Positions 33,714-41,635 of a stretch of 64,000 nt of DNA are shown here, piece by piece. The notes under the pieces were generated by a model. It ran no database searches and was not told where the DNA came from. It saw nothing but the letters and a program-made list of their open reading frames with translations. A program made the translations under genes and the position numbers. Position 1 is the stretch's first letter. The number at the start of each line of letters is the position of its first letter. The stretch is taken from the NCBI RefSeq assembly GCF_001642835.1, contig NZ_LXEI01000002.1, positions 372,001-436,000 on the forward strand, read 5' to 3'. Origin of the DNA: Pseudotamlana agarivorans (GTDB taxonomy: Bacteria > Bacteroidota > Bacteroidia > Flavobacteriales > Flavobacteriaceae).

Positions 33714-35333
33714 ATGCTATCAGTATCAAATCTTTCTGTCCAATTTGGAAAACGTGTGCTTTTCGATGAAGTAAATACCTCTTTTAACAATGGTAATTGC
33801 TACGGTATTATTGGCGCCAATGGGGCTGGTAAATCTACCTTTTTAAAGATTCTTTCTGGGAAGTTAGATCCAACCTCTGGTCATGTGTCGCTTGAAGCAG
33901 GAAAGCGTATGTCGGTATTTGAACAAGACCATAGTTTATATGATGAGCATACGGTGTTAGAAACCGTTTTGATGGGGAATAAACCACTTTTCAAAATTAA
34001 ATCTGAAATTGATGCCCTTTATGCTGATTACACCGATGAAAACGCCGAGAAAATAGGGGAGTTACAGGTGCAGTTTGAAGAAATGGATGGCTGGAACGCC
34101 GATAGTAATGCAGCTTCCATGTTATCTAACTTAGATATTAAAGAAGACTTGCATTATACCATGATGGCCGATTTAGATGGTAAACAAAAAGTACGTGTGT
34201 TATTAGCACAGGCTTTATTTGGAAATCCTGATGTGCTTATTATGGATGAGCCTACCAACGACCTGGATTACGAAACCATTTCGTGGTTAGAAAACTTCTT
34301 GGCTAATTATGATAATTGTGTGATTGTAGTTTCGCACGATAGACACTTTTTAGATGCCGTGTGTACACATATTTCGGATATTGACTTCGGAAAAATTAAT
34401 CACTACTCAGGAAACTATACCTTCTGGTATGAGTCTTCGCAACTAGCCGCAAGACAACATGCACAGCAAAACAAAAAAGCTGAAGAGAAAAAGAAAGAAT
34501 TAGAAGAGTTTATTCGTCGTTTTTCTGCCAACGTAGCTAAAAGTAAACAAGCTACTAGTAGAAAGAAAATGATTGATAAATTGAATGTAGCTGATATTAG
34601 ACGTACCAGTAGAAGATATCCTGCTATTATTTTTGAACGCGAAAGAGAAGCAGGTGATCAAATTTTAAATGTTGAAGGCCTTGCAGCTTCTATTGATGGT
34701 GAAGTACTATTTAAGGACATCGACTTAAACTTAGCCAAAGGGGATAAAGTAGTGGTGTTTTCACGTGATTCGAGAGCTACTACAGCGTTCTATCAGATTT
34801 TAAATGATAAAGAAAAAGCCGATGCCGGTAAATTCATGTGGGGTGTCACGACAACACAATCGTATTTACCTCTAGATAATAGTGAGTTTTTTGATAACGA
34901 CTTAACCTTAATTGATTGGTTACGTCAGTGGGCAAAAACAGAAGAAGAGCGCGAAGAAGTTAATATTCGTGGTTTCTTAGGAAAAATGATTTTTAGTGGT
35001 GAAGAAGCCTTTAAAAAATCGACGGTACTTTCGGGTGGTGAAAAAGTTAGATGTATGCTATCTAGAATGATGATGGTACGTGCGAACGTATTACAACTTG
35101 ATGAGCCTACAAACCACTTAGATCTTGAAAGTATCACGGCTTTTAATAACTCCTTAAAAAACTTTAAAGGTACCATATTATTTACCACGCATGATCACGA
35201 GTTTGCACAAACTGTTGCTAACCGTGTGGTTGAGTTAACGCCAAACGGTGTGATAGACCGCTACACTACTTGGGATGATTATATGCAGGATCCTAAAATA
35301 AAGGAATTACGTAATCAAATGTATGGGGCGTAG
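33714..35333 (+). CDS. ABC-F ATPase (YbiT-like)
   Basis: This 539-residue soluble twin-ATPase has no membrane segments. The first nucleotide-binding domain has Walker A GANGAGKST and Walker B LIMDEPTNDLD, with a degenerate signature (LDGKQKVRVLLAQAL). A charged linker at about 245-310 (KKAEEKKKELEEFIRRFSANVAKSKQ) is the P-site tRNA-interaction motif region of ABC-F factors. The second domain has a proper signature LSGGEKVR and Walker B LQLDEPTNHLD, but its Walker A position (VFSRDSRATTAF) is degenerate. ABC-F proteins bind ribosomes and influence translation or relieve stalling. Length and linker fit the YbiT branch. The gene is monocistronic and followed by a long repeat-rich gap. Confidence 0.9.
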   Translation: MLSVSNLSVQFGKRVLFDEVNTSFNNGNCYGIIGANGAGKSTFLKILSGKLDPTSGHVSLEAGKRMSVFEQDHSLYDEHTVLETVLMGNKPLFKIKSEIDALYADYTDENAEKIGELQVQFEEMDGWNADSNAASMLSNLDIKEDLHYTMMADLDGKQKVRVLLAQALFGNPDVLIMDEPTNDLDYETISWLENFLANYDNCVIVVSHDRHFLDAVCTHISDIDFGKINHYSGNYTFWYESSQLAARQHAQQNKKAEEKKKELEEFIRRFSANVAKSKQATSRKKMIDKLNVADIRRTSRRYPAIIFEREREAGDQILNVEGLAASIDGEVLFKDIDLNLAKGDKVVVFSRDSRATTAFYQILNDKEKADAGKFMWGVTTTQSYLPLDNSEFFDNDLTLIDWLRQWAKTEEEREEVNIRGFLGKMIFSGEEAFKKSTVLSGGEKVRCMLSRMMMVRANVLQLDEPTNHLDLESITAFNNSLKNFKGTILFTTHDHEFAQTVANRVVELTPNGVIDRYTTWDDYMQDPKIKELRNQMYGA

Positions 35334-35366
35334 GGTTTAGGTTTTAGGCAATATGTTGTATGCCGT

Positions 35367-35611
35367 ATGCTTAAGGCATGTAACTTCGTTTCATTGAAGC
35401 TGTGTATACTGATTTTGCTGCCCTTCGACAATCTCAGTGTGACACCGTAGAGCATAGTTTCAGAAGTAGCTTAATCAATAGTCAATAATAAATATTCAAT
35501 TTTTTTGGATTTATGCTGAAGGCTTGTAACTTCGTTTTATTGAAGCTATCTATATTGATTTAGCTGCACTTCAACAAGCTAAGTGTGACATCGTAGTGAA
35601 TAGTTTCAGAG
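35367..35611. repeat. Two diverged direct copies of a ~99-bp unit
   Basis: Copies at 35367-35465 and 35513-35611 (period 146). Both run from GTAACTTCGTTTxATTGAAGC through a GTGTGACAxCGTAG segment to AGTTTCAGA. The early segment forms a small hairpin CTTC...GAAG. A shorter relative lies near 35890-35960. Confidence 0.7.
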
Positions 35612-35657
35612 CTTTTTAAAGGTTTTATCTACGGTCTTCGAGCGGAGTCGAGAAGTT

Positions 35658-35735
35658 AAGTTACAAGGTTACAAAGGTTACAAAGGTTACAAAGGTTACA
35701 AAGGTTACAAAGGTTACAAAGGTTACAAAGGTGGT
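35658..35735. repeat. 9-bp tandem repeat AAAGGTTAC
   Basis: Seven exact GGTTAC cores at 35667, 35676, 35685, 35694, 35703, 35712 and 35721, with partial units at both ends. The array is prone to copy-number change. Confidence 0.9.
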
Positions 35736-35923
35736 GACATTCAGAAGGAGGTACGACTGAAGAATCTTTAACTCAATAACTTGTTAAAATACAGAGATTC
35801 ATGAAGGTTTTTTGCTTTAGGTGGTATGTTTTATGCCAATAACCAGTAACCCACAACAAATTTTCACTTCTAATATCTACTATTTAACTTTTGAAGACTC
35901 TTCGACAAGCTCAGAGTGACAAG
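35736..35923. repeat. Dispersed intergenic repeat, copy 1
   Basis: It begins GACATTCAGAAGGAGGTACG, passes through ATGCCAATAACCAG and ACTTCTAATATCTA, and ends CAAGCTCAGAGTGACAAG. The same order of blocks occurs at 41211-41393, with a shorter copy at 41443-41500. Confidence 0.75.
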
Positions 35924-36004
35924 TTGGGACCACGTTTCAGTAGTAGGTTAATAATCAATAATGAATAGTCAATTTTCTTACCCAAAAACCAATATCTAGC
36001 TCAA

Positions 36005-36042
36005 AAAAAAAACAGCCTAGAATATAATTCCAGACTGTTTTA
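36005..36042 (-). terminator. Terminator of the peroxiredoxin operon
   Basis: Arms AACAGCCTAGAAT and ATTCCAGACTGTT pair with two mismatches. On the minus strand the stem is followed by a run of ten T residues, 125 bases beyond the last gene of the operon. Confidence 0.75.
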
Positions 36043-36167
36043 TAAATGTTTGATTTGTTTTGGAAAACTAATTTAAAGTAAAGTTTGAAGGCTATAGATT
36101 GATACGCTTCACGAGATAATAATCACGTTCTACGAATCCATTTTAACTTCTACCGTTTCACTTCAAA

Positions 36168-36425
36168 TTAATTATCTATCGATCCCATAACACGCTTCAT
36201 AAAGGCATTTAATGCTTCTTTTTTAGGCGTGCCATCTTTGATCATTTTGTTAACTTCAACGGCTCCATACATGTTAGAAATAAGCTCGCCAATAACATCC
36301 AATTCTTCATCTTTTAAAGACGATAATTCGGTTAAAGCTTCTAGCGTTTCGATGGTTTCAATTACGAAATCCTCGTCATTCTCCTCAATAAATTGAGTAA
36401 GATGTTTAATTACTGGTAACTTCAT
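36168..36425 (-). CDS. Small acidic hypothetical protein in the peroxiredoxin operon
   Basis: This 85-residue, strongly acidic, helical protein (EENDEDFVIETIETLEALTELSSLKDEELD) ends in a helix with MKRVMGSIDN. No catalytic motif is visible. Its start lies inside the end of the thioredoxin gene (20-base overlap), so it is translated with it. Small proteins of this kind appear to follow thioredoxin/peroxiredoxin genes in other Flavobacteriia (from memory), perhaps as an adaptor. No function can be shown from the sequence. Confidence 0.7.
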   Translation of the reverse strand: MKLPVIKHLTQFIEENDEDFVIETIETLEALTELSSLKDEELDVIGELISNMYGAVEVNKMIKDGTPKKEALNAFMKRVMGSIDN

Positions 36426-36720
36426 CGACTAAATCTTTTAAAGGATCAAATTTATTGGTTTGCACTTGGTTTAAAAAGTTCCCATTTTTAAAAGTAGCAA
36501 AGGTTGGTAAATTATCAACATTAGCTAATTTTCTTGATTCTGGGAATTTTTCAGCATCAGCGATAACGAAAGTAATGTTTTCGTTTTCGGTGGCTAACTT
36601 TTTAAATTTAGGTTTCATAATTCGGCAGTTACCGCACCATGTTGCAGAGTATTGAACTACAACCATATCGTTGTTTGAAACTAATTCGCCTAAATTGTCT
36701 TTATCTAATTCTTGAACCAT
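36406..36720 (-). CDS. Thioredoxin-family protein
   Basis: This 104-residue cytoplasmic thioredoxin has the active site WCGNC (Cys29, Cys32) in the normal place after a beta strand (VVVQYSATWC), and the cis-proline segment NLPTFATFKNG. The CGNC sequence differs from the usual CGPC, which may shift its redox potential. It lies 13 bases after the peroxiredoxin gene and overlaps the small acidic gene. It is the probable reductant of that peroxiredoxin. Confidence 0.9.
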   Translation of the reverse strand: MVQELDKDNLGELVSNNDMVVVQYSATWCGNCRIMKPKFKKLATENENITFVIADAEKFPESRKLANVDNLPTFATFKNGNFLNQVQTNKFDPLKDLVDEVTSN

Positions 36721-36733
36721 GAGTTTTGTGTTT

Positions 36734-37372
36734 TTAGTGTGAAGCTAAATATTCAGCGGTACCTTTAGCGTTAGCTTGCATAGCATCTTTTCCTTCTTCC
36801 CAGTTTGCAGGACAAACTTCTCCTTTTTCTTGTACGTGTGTTAAGGCATCAACTAAACGGATGTACTCACCAACATTTCTTCCTAAAGGCATGTTGTTTA
36901 TACTTTCGTGTTGTACTGTACCTTCTTCGTCAATAATGTAAGTCGCTCTGTATGTTACGTTATCGCCTTCAACTTGTACGGTTCCAGTAGCTTCGTCAAA
37001 AGTTTCGTTAGTAATATCTAAAATACCTAAAATGCTAGATAAGTTACGGTTGCTATCAGCTAGGATTGGGTAAGTAACACCTTCAATACCTCCGTTATCT
37101 TTTGGCGTGCTTAACCATGCGAAGTGAACTTCTGGCGTATCACAAGAAGCTCCAATAACTACGGTGTTACGTCTTTCAAATTCTGGTAAAGCCGCTTGGA
37201 AAGCGTGTAATTCTGTAGGGCAAACAAATGTGAAGTCTTTTGGATACCAAAATAAAACAACTTTTTTCTTGTTATCTCTTGCTGCTTCTAAAACGTTTAG
37301 TTTAAAAGTATCACCCATTTCGTTCATGGCGTCTACGTTTAAATCTGGGAATTTTTTTCCTACTAATGACAT
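36734..37372 (-). CDS. Typical 2-Cys peroxiredoxin (AhpC/Prx1 type)
   Basis: This 212-residue peroxidase reduces hydrogen peroxide and organic hydroperoxides. The peroxidatic Cys51 is in DFTFVCPTEL and the resolving Cys187 in GEVCPANWEEG. Length and both sites fit the Prx1/AhpC class. It is the first gene of a three-gene unit with thioredoxin and a small acidic protein. A -7 element lies 36 bases upstream. No OxyR site could be identified by eye. Confidence 0.93.
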   Translation of the reverse strand: MSLVGKKFPDLNVDAMNEMGDTFKLNVLEAARDNKKKVVLFWYPKDFTFVCPTELHAFQAALPEFERRNTVVIGASCDTPEVHFAWLSTPKDNGGIEGVTYPILADSNRNLSSILGILDITNETFDEATGTVQVEGDNVTYRATYIIDEEGTVQHESINNMPLGRNVGEYIRLVDALTHVQEKGEVCPANWEEGKDAMQANAKGTAEYLASH

Positions 37373-37407
37373 ATTTCTGTTTTTAAGTTATTAATTGTTT
37401 TCTACTG

Positions 37408-37415
37408 CAAATGTA
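37408..37415 (-). promoter_or_regulatory. -7 element of the peroxiredoxin operon
   Basis: On the minus strand it reads TACATTTG, matching TAnnTTTG, within a small dyad CTAC...GTAG (37402-37416). It is 36 bases before the start codon. Confidence 0.5.
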
Positions 37416-37510
37416 GTATAGAATATAGATTTTTTAGAATAATTAAATCCTAAAAATTTATCAAACTATAGATTTTTGTTATAGTAAAATTTAAACTGAA
37501 TAGTTTTCAG

Positions 37511-38977
37511 TTATTTAGAGGCGAGTTCCTTTATTTTGATGTTTAGCGCAGCGAATAATAAGGTGGTAAACGGACTCAACCAATTAAAAATGGCATAGAT
37601 AAAGTACTCGCCAACACCAACGCCTAAAACGCCAGATTGATAAGCCCCACAGGTATTCCAAGGGATGAGTACTGAGGTTACGGTACCCGAATCTTCAAGC
37701 GTTCTACTTAAATTTTCTGGAGCTAATTGTTTGTCGGCGTAAGCTTGTTTAAACATTTTTCCAGGAATCACGATGGCTAAGTATTGATCGGAAGCAATAA
37801 TATTTAATCCCAAACAACTAATTACGGTACTAGCAAACAAGCCGAATATAGAACTTGCTACGGCTAATAAAGCCTGAGTAATTCGAGCTAACGCTCCAAT
37901 ACCATCCATCACACCACCAAAAATCATGGCACAAATAATTAAAAAGATGGTCCATAACATGCCTTTCATGCCGCCAGAAGCAAAAAGTTCATTGAGTTTC
38001 TCGTTATCGGTGCTTATTTGGGTGTCTGTTAAAATGGAAGTGATTACCGCTGAGAATTTTGAATCTCCTATTCCGTTTAAAATATCCGGTTGAAACACAA
38101 AAGCAAAAATAGCAGCTAATAATACCCCGGCCAATAAAGCGGCCAAAGGTTTGGTTTTTAATAATATGAGACCAACTACCACCACAGGAACCGCGAATAA
38201 CCAAGGGGTAATGTTAAAGGTGGTTTTTATGGTTTGCAGTAAATCGCTAACATCGGCACTTCCCGAAGTTTCGGTGGTTGCACTTAAAATCCCAAAAACA
38301 ATTAAAGTGATCACAATGGTAGGTACCGTTGTAATGGCCATATACCTAATGTGAGTAAACAAATCGGTTCCCGCCATAGCAGGCGCTAGATTGGTGGTAT
38401 CACTTAAAGGTGACATTTTATCACCAAAGTAAGCCCCAGAAATAACAGCACCAGCAATCATACCAGGATGAAGCCCCAAAGCCGTACCAATCCCCACAAG
38501 TGCAATACCTACAGTCGCCGAGGTGGTCCAAGAACTGCCCGTAGCTATAGAAATAACCGCTGCGATAACCACAGAGGCGGGTAGGAATATCTGCGGACTT
38601 AAAACCTGTAAACCATAGTAAACCATAGCCGGAATAACGCCGCTAATTAGCCATGTTCCGGCTAAGGCTCCTACTAAAAATAAAATCATAATAGGAACAA
38701 AAACACTTTTTAAATTCTCCCATATTTCTTGCAGCATGAGTTGGTAGGATACTTTGTTTAAAAAACCTACTACAGCAGCTATAGCCGCACCAATTAATAA
38801 AATAATTTGATTAGAATATTCCCCAAACATTTCGCCGTTAGCAAAAAAAATGTTGTAGGCTAAAAAACTCATTAAAACCAGAACAGGAATTAGGGCTGCA
38901 GTAAAATTTAGGGCTTTGTTTTCTATAATATGCTGCCCTTGGGCTTCAAATTCAGAAATATTTTTGTCGTCTTGCAT
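37511..38977 (-). CDS. nhaC: NhaC-type Na+/H+ antiporter
   Basis: This 488-residue inner-membrane protein has about 11-12 hydrophobic segments and an N-terminal cytoplasmic leader. It has the family's conserved stretches GSSWTTSATVGIALVGIG, GAYFGDKMSPLSDTTNLAPA and, near the end, DSGTVTSVLIPWNTCGA. NhaC exchangers expel sodium for protons, consistent with a marine habitat. Related malate/lactate antiporters (MleN) share the fold, so the exact ions are not certain. The gene is monocistronic. A weak hairpin (AACTGAA/TTCAGTT) overlaps its stop region. No -7 consensus was found directly upstream. Confidence 0.88.
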   Translation of the reverse strand: MQDDKNISEFEAQGQHIIENKALNFTAALIPVLVLMSFLAYNIFFANGEMFGEYSNQIILLIGAAIAAVVGFLNKVSYQLMLQEIWENLKSVFVPIMILFLVGALAGTWLISGVIPAMVYYGLQVLSPQIFLPASVVIAAVISIATGSSWTTSATVGIALVGIGTALGLHPGMIAGAVISGAYFGDKMSPLSDTTNLAPAMAGTDLFTHIRYMAITTVPTIVITLIVFGILSATTETSGSADVSDLLQTIKTTFNITPWLFAVPVVVVGLILLKTKPLAALLAGVLLAAIFAFVFQPDILNGIGDSKFSAVITSILTDTQISTDNEKLNELFASGGMKGMLWTIFLIICAMIFGGVMDGIGALARITQALLAVASSIFGLFASTVISCLGLNIIASDQYLAIVIPGKMFKQAYADKQLAPENLSRTLEDSGTVTSVLIPWNTCGAYQSGVLGVGVGEYFIYAIFNWLSPFTTLLFAALNIKIKELASK

Positions 38978-39033
38978 GAAGGTGATTTTGTAACGGTAAT
39001 GTTACGATTTTCGTAGAAGTTACGCAAGTTTAG

Positions 39034-39069
39034 GTTTCAGTCTCGGTTTCAGTCTCGGTTTCAGTCGCA
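39034..39069. repeat. 12-bp tandem repeat GTTTCAGTCTCG
   Basis: Three units at 39034, 39046 and 39058 (the last with two changes), then a partial GTTTTCAG. They are followed by a run of AATCACCAAATC-like repeats to about 39130, upstream of the trio of hypothetical genes. Confidence 0.8.
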
Positions 39070-39237
39070 GTTTTCAGTTAAACGCCTAAACGATTAAACA
39101 AATCACCAAATCAACAAATCACCAAATCCACGATTAAACATATAAACAAACCCCATCCTTCCATAACAATCAAATTCTTACATAACAAAATCTTTTTAGT
39201 ACATTTAGGCATTATTAATCAAACCAAATTTTAACAA

Positions 39238-39756
39238 ATGAAAAAATTAGTACTACTTGTATTAGGCTTTATTTTAGGAGCAGTTATTACTTATTATTTT
39301 TGTCCAAGACCGCTTCAAGAAGAGGTGGCTGAGCAAAAGATTGTAAAACCAAAAGGTTTAATTACTTTTGATGAAGCTAAGGTTTTAAACGACAATTGGA
39401 GCAAGTATAGACAAAAGGCAGTCGATTCGGCTTCAAAAAAATATGGAGGACGAAATAAGGACACTCGTAATGTTAATTGGCCTTTAGAAGAAGTAGAAAA
39501 CTATATCGCTTATGCGAAAAGCCAAGCAGATAGCTTAGGGTATGAAGTAACAGGTTTGCGAGTGTATCTTGGGGTTTACGGTAAAAACCAAGGTCAAGCA
39601 AAGAAAAACTTATCTACCATGTTTATTGTTCCTACAGGAACCAAAACCACATCTAAAGCCAGTAGCTTAAATTTTAACCTTCAAGGAGGGCCAACTGATT
39701 TAGATGTAAGTCCATTGAACAAAGTAACTGGTGGTACAGGTGATTTTCCTCAATAA
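39238..39756 (+). CDS. Exported hypothetical protein, paralogue of 40541
   Basis: This 172-residue protein has one N-terminal hydrophobic segment (LVLLVLGFILGAVITYYF) acting as a signal anchor, so the rest is periplasmic. The body has the pattern GLITFDEAKVLNDNWSKY, then WPLEEVENYIAYAKSQADSL, GLRVYLGVYG, TMFIVPTG and the tail SPLNKVTGGTGDFPQ. The protein at 40541-41041 follows the same pattern step by step. No known family is recognised. The three-gene cluster with a membrane protein in the middle suggests a complex at the inner membrane. Confidence 0.7.
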   Translation: MKKLVLLVLGFILGAVITYYFCPRPLQEEVAEQKIVKPKGLITFDEAKVLNDNWSKYRQKAVDSASKKYGGRNKDTRNVNWPLEEVENYIAYAKSQADSLGYEVTGLRVYLGVYGKNQGQAKKNLSTMFIVPTGTKTTSKASSLNFNLQGGPTDLDVSPLNKVTGGTGDFPQ

Positions 39757-39765
39757 ATATTTTTT

Positions 39766-40503
39766 GTGCTTAATTTTTTAACTCAAAATTATTATTACCT
39801 TTTAAGTCTAGAGTTCTTAACAGCAATTATAGGTTTGTTGTGTTATAAGTATTACAAACATAGTGTTGCTAAATATTTTATAATATTTTTACTATATGTA
39901 ACTGTTGTAGATACTTTAGGCTTGTATACACAATATGTGAGCGAAGACAAAGCATTAGAGTTTTTAATAGGTACCGTTTTTGAGAAGAATTACTGGCTGG
40001 GTACTTTATCGTGGGATATTGGTGCTGTTTTGTTTTATACTTTTTACTACCGTAAAATTTTACATTACAAGTTGTCTAAAAATATTGTATTAGGAGTTTC
40101 TATTTTATTTTTAATATTTTCTCTAGTATATATAGGGACTCATTTGAATCAATTTTTTCTTGAATATTACAGCAGTGTCATAGTGTTTGGAGGTTTTACC
40201 GTTGTACTTTGTTCTTCACTCTATTTTGTAGAAATGTTACTAAGCGAAAAGATTCTATATTTTTATAAGGATTTAAATTTTTACATTAGTGTGGTTATTT
40301 TTATGTGGTGGATTATAATTACACCTCTGACTTTTTATGATGTTTATTATACATATGATGAAGTGAACTCTTTTAGTGACTGGAATTATGTTCATTTAAG
40401 GCAACAAATTTATATTTTCGCTAATTTATTTATGTATTTGTGCTTTACAGTTGCTTTAATATATTGTAGACCACGAAAAAACGAAATAGTTGATTGTAAG
40501 TAA
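39766..40503 (+). CDS. Polytopic membrane protein of unknown function
   Basis: This 245-residue protein has about seven transmembrane helices from the first residues on (YYYLLSLEFLTAIIGLLCYKYY onward), aromatic-rich loops and a short basic C-terminus. The start codon is GTG at 39766, 9 bases after the previous stop; no ATG is better placed. It lies between two paralogous exported proteins and overlaps the region just before the second. The seven-helix plan is like YhhN- or sensor-type membrane domains, but there is no cytoplasmic output domain. No function is assigned. Confidence 0.7.
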   Translation: MLNFLTQNYYYLLSLEFLTAIIGLLCYKYYKHSVAKYFIIFLLYVTVVDTLGLYTQYVSEDKALEFLIGTVFEKNYWLGTLSWDIGAVLFYTFYYRKILHYKLSKNIVLGVSILFLIFSLVYIGTHLNQFFLEYYSSVIVFGGFTVVLCSSLYFVEMLLSEKILYFYKDLNFYISVVIFMWWIIITPLTFYDVYYTYDEVNSFSDWNYVHLRQQIYIFANLFMYLCFTVALIYCRPRKNEIVDCK

Positions 40504-40540
40504 ATTTGATTATGTTTGTAATAAATATCGACATTTTATT

Positions 40541-41041
40541 ATGAAACATCTATTTAAATTAAAGCGCATCGTACTTATAACGGTGTTTGGTTTTTTAGCA
40601 TTTAACTGTTCTAAAGATGACAGCGAAAACTCTGGTAACACTTCTTTTTACAAGCCAGATGGTGTTATTACTATAAACGAAGCACAAGATTTACATCAGG
40701 CTTGGCAAGATAAAAATGCCGCTTTATTTAATAAAGCGGGCTCTAGTAAGTTTAGTGAGCAACACCAATCGTTTTGGTGGTCGTTAGAAGATATACGTAA
40801 TTATTTAGACTACGCCCAACAAGAAGCCAAAGACAAAGGTTATAACATGAATGGTATTCGTGTTTACCTAGCCGCTTATCCAGAAAAAGAAGGCCAAAAT
40901 ACCTTATTTATCGCGCCTACAGGATATGAAAATACAGTTAAAGCCAGTGTTTTAAATTTGAGTTTTTTTGGTAATGATGAAGATATCCCTGTAGGACCGT
41001 TGAACAGAAGTGCAGGAGGTTCAGGAGGGTATAATCCTTAA
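40541..41041 (+). CDS. Lipoprotein paralogue of 39238
   Basis: This 166-residue lipoprotein starts at the ATG at 40541. An upstream in-frame ATG at 40490 would spoil the signal peptide and overlap the membrane-protein gene. The signal is MKHLFKLKRIVLITVFGFLAFNC with the lipobox cysteine at 23. The body repeats the pattern of the protein at 39238: GVITINEAQDLHQAW, WWSLEDIRNYLDYAQQEA, GIRVYLAAYP, LFIAPTG and the tail GPLNRSAGGSGGYNP. The two proteins differ mainly in anchoring: a signal anchor in one and a lipid in the other. The role is unknown. Confidence 0.72.
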   Translation: MKHLFKLKRIVLITVFGFLAFNCSKDDSENSGNTSFYKPDGVITINEAQDLHQAWQDKNAALFNKAGSSKFSEQHQSFWWSLEDIRNYLDYAQQEAKDKGYNMNGIRVYLAAYPEKEGQNTLFIAPTGYENTVKASVLNLSFFGNDEDIPVGPLNRSAGGSGGYNP

Positions 41042-41101
41042 TTTTTTGAATCATTTACAAGTAAACATTTACGTTTAATTCAAAACAAGTAATAATCTTA
41101 G

Positions 41102-41156
41102 CAGCAGTTTTTAGCGATGTTCTCTTTTTAAGAGCTATGCTTAACTGCTGTTTTTT
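41102..41156 (+). terminator. Terminator of the hypothetical trio
   Basis: CAGCAGTT at 41102-41109 pairs with AACTGCTG at 41143-41150, followed by six T residues. An inner stem CTCTT/AAGAG stabilises the long loop. Confidence 0.65.
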
Positions 41157-41210
41157 GTTTTGTATTTTTATGCTTTAAGCTGTATGCTTAACGCTGTATG
41201 CAGCATACTG

Positions 41211-41393
41211 TGATTCAGAAGGAGGTTCGACTTAATAATCTTTATCATAAGAAATTGTTGTAACGCAGAGGTTTATTGCTTTACGCTGTACGCTTTATGC
41301 CAATAACCAACAACCAACAACCAATTTCTACTTCTAATATCTAAAATTTAACTTTTACCCTTAATTGCCTTCCACAAGCTCAGGATGACAAGG
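41211..41393. repeat. Dispersed intergenic repeat, copy 2
   Basis: It has the same block order as 35736-35923: a TTCAGAAGGAGGTxCGACT start, an ATGCCAATAACCAACAACC block, ACTTCTAATATCTA, then CACAAGCTCAGGATGACAAG. Confidence 0.75.
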
Positions 41394-41442
41394 TCTGGGC
41401 TCTGGGCGGTACGCTTTAAGCTGTATGCTATAGGCGTTATGC

Positions 41443-41500
41443 TGTCATTTAGAAGGAGGCACGACTGAAGAATCTCTACCCTAAGAAGCGGTTGTAACAC
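41443..41500. repeat. Dispersed intergenic repeat, partial copy 3
   Basis: TGTCATTTAGAAGGAGGCAC followed by GACTGAAGAATCT and a GTTGTAACAC segment. It matches only the first third of the full copies. Confidence 0.65.
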
Positions 41501-41635
41501 ATTCACTGCTGTTCCTGCTCGATTATTCGTGATATATTCAATATCTTTAGCCTCATTAAGAAAACTTGGCACTTTTAATCTATAAAGTAGTCGTTTCAAG
41601 TTTTCTAGAGAGAGAAACAACTAACCCACTATTTT

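Larger units (their letters stand above)
35334..36167. other. 834-bp gene-free, repeat-rich gap
   Basis: It contains a diverged direct repeat (35367-35465 and 35513-35611), a 9-bp tandem array (35658-35735), a copy of a dispersed repeat (35736-35923) and a terminator (36005-36042). Several segments carry the phrase TTCGACAAGCTCAGxGTGACA in variant form. I see no plausible gene. Confidence 0.7.
41042..41635. other. 594-bp gene-free gap with terminator and repeats
   Basis: It contains a terminator at 41102-41156, a full dispersed-repeat copy (41211-41393) and a shorter one (41443-41500). A 90-codon reading frame on the minus strand (41348-41620) runs through these repeats and is not believable. 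Confidence 0.65.

Noticed and set aside
35658-35735. CRISPR-like array
   Set aside because: Units are 9 bp in direct succession without spacers, and no cas gene is present.
41348-41620. 90-codon reading frame on the minus strand
   Set aside because: It runs through copies of the dispersed repeat and has no start context or protein-like pattern.
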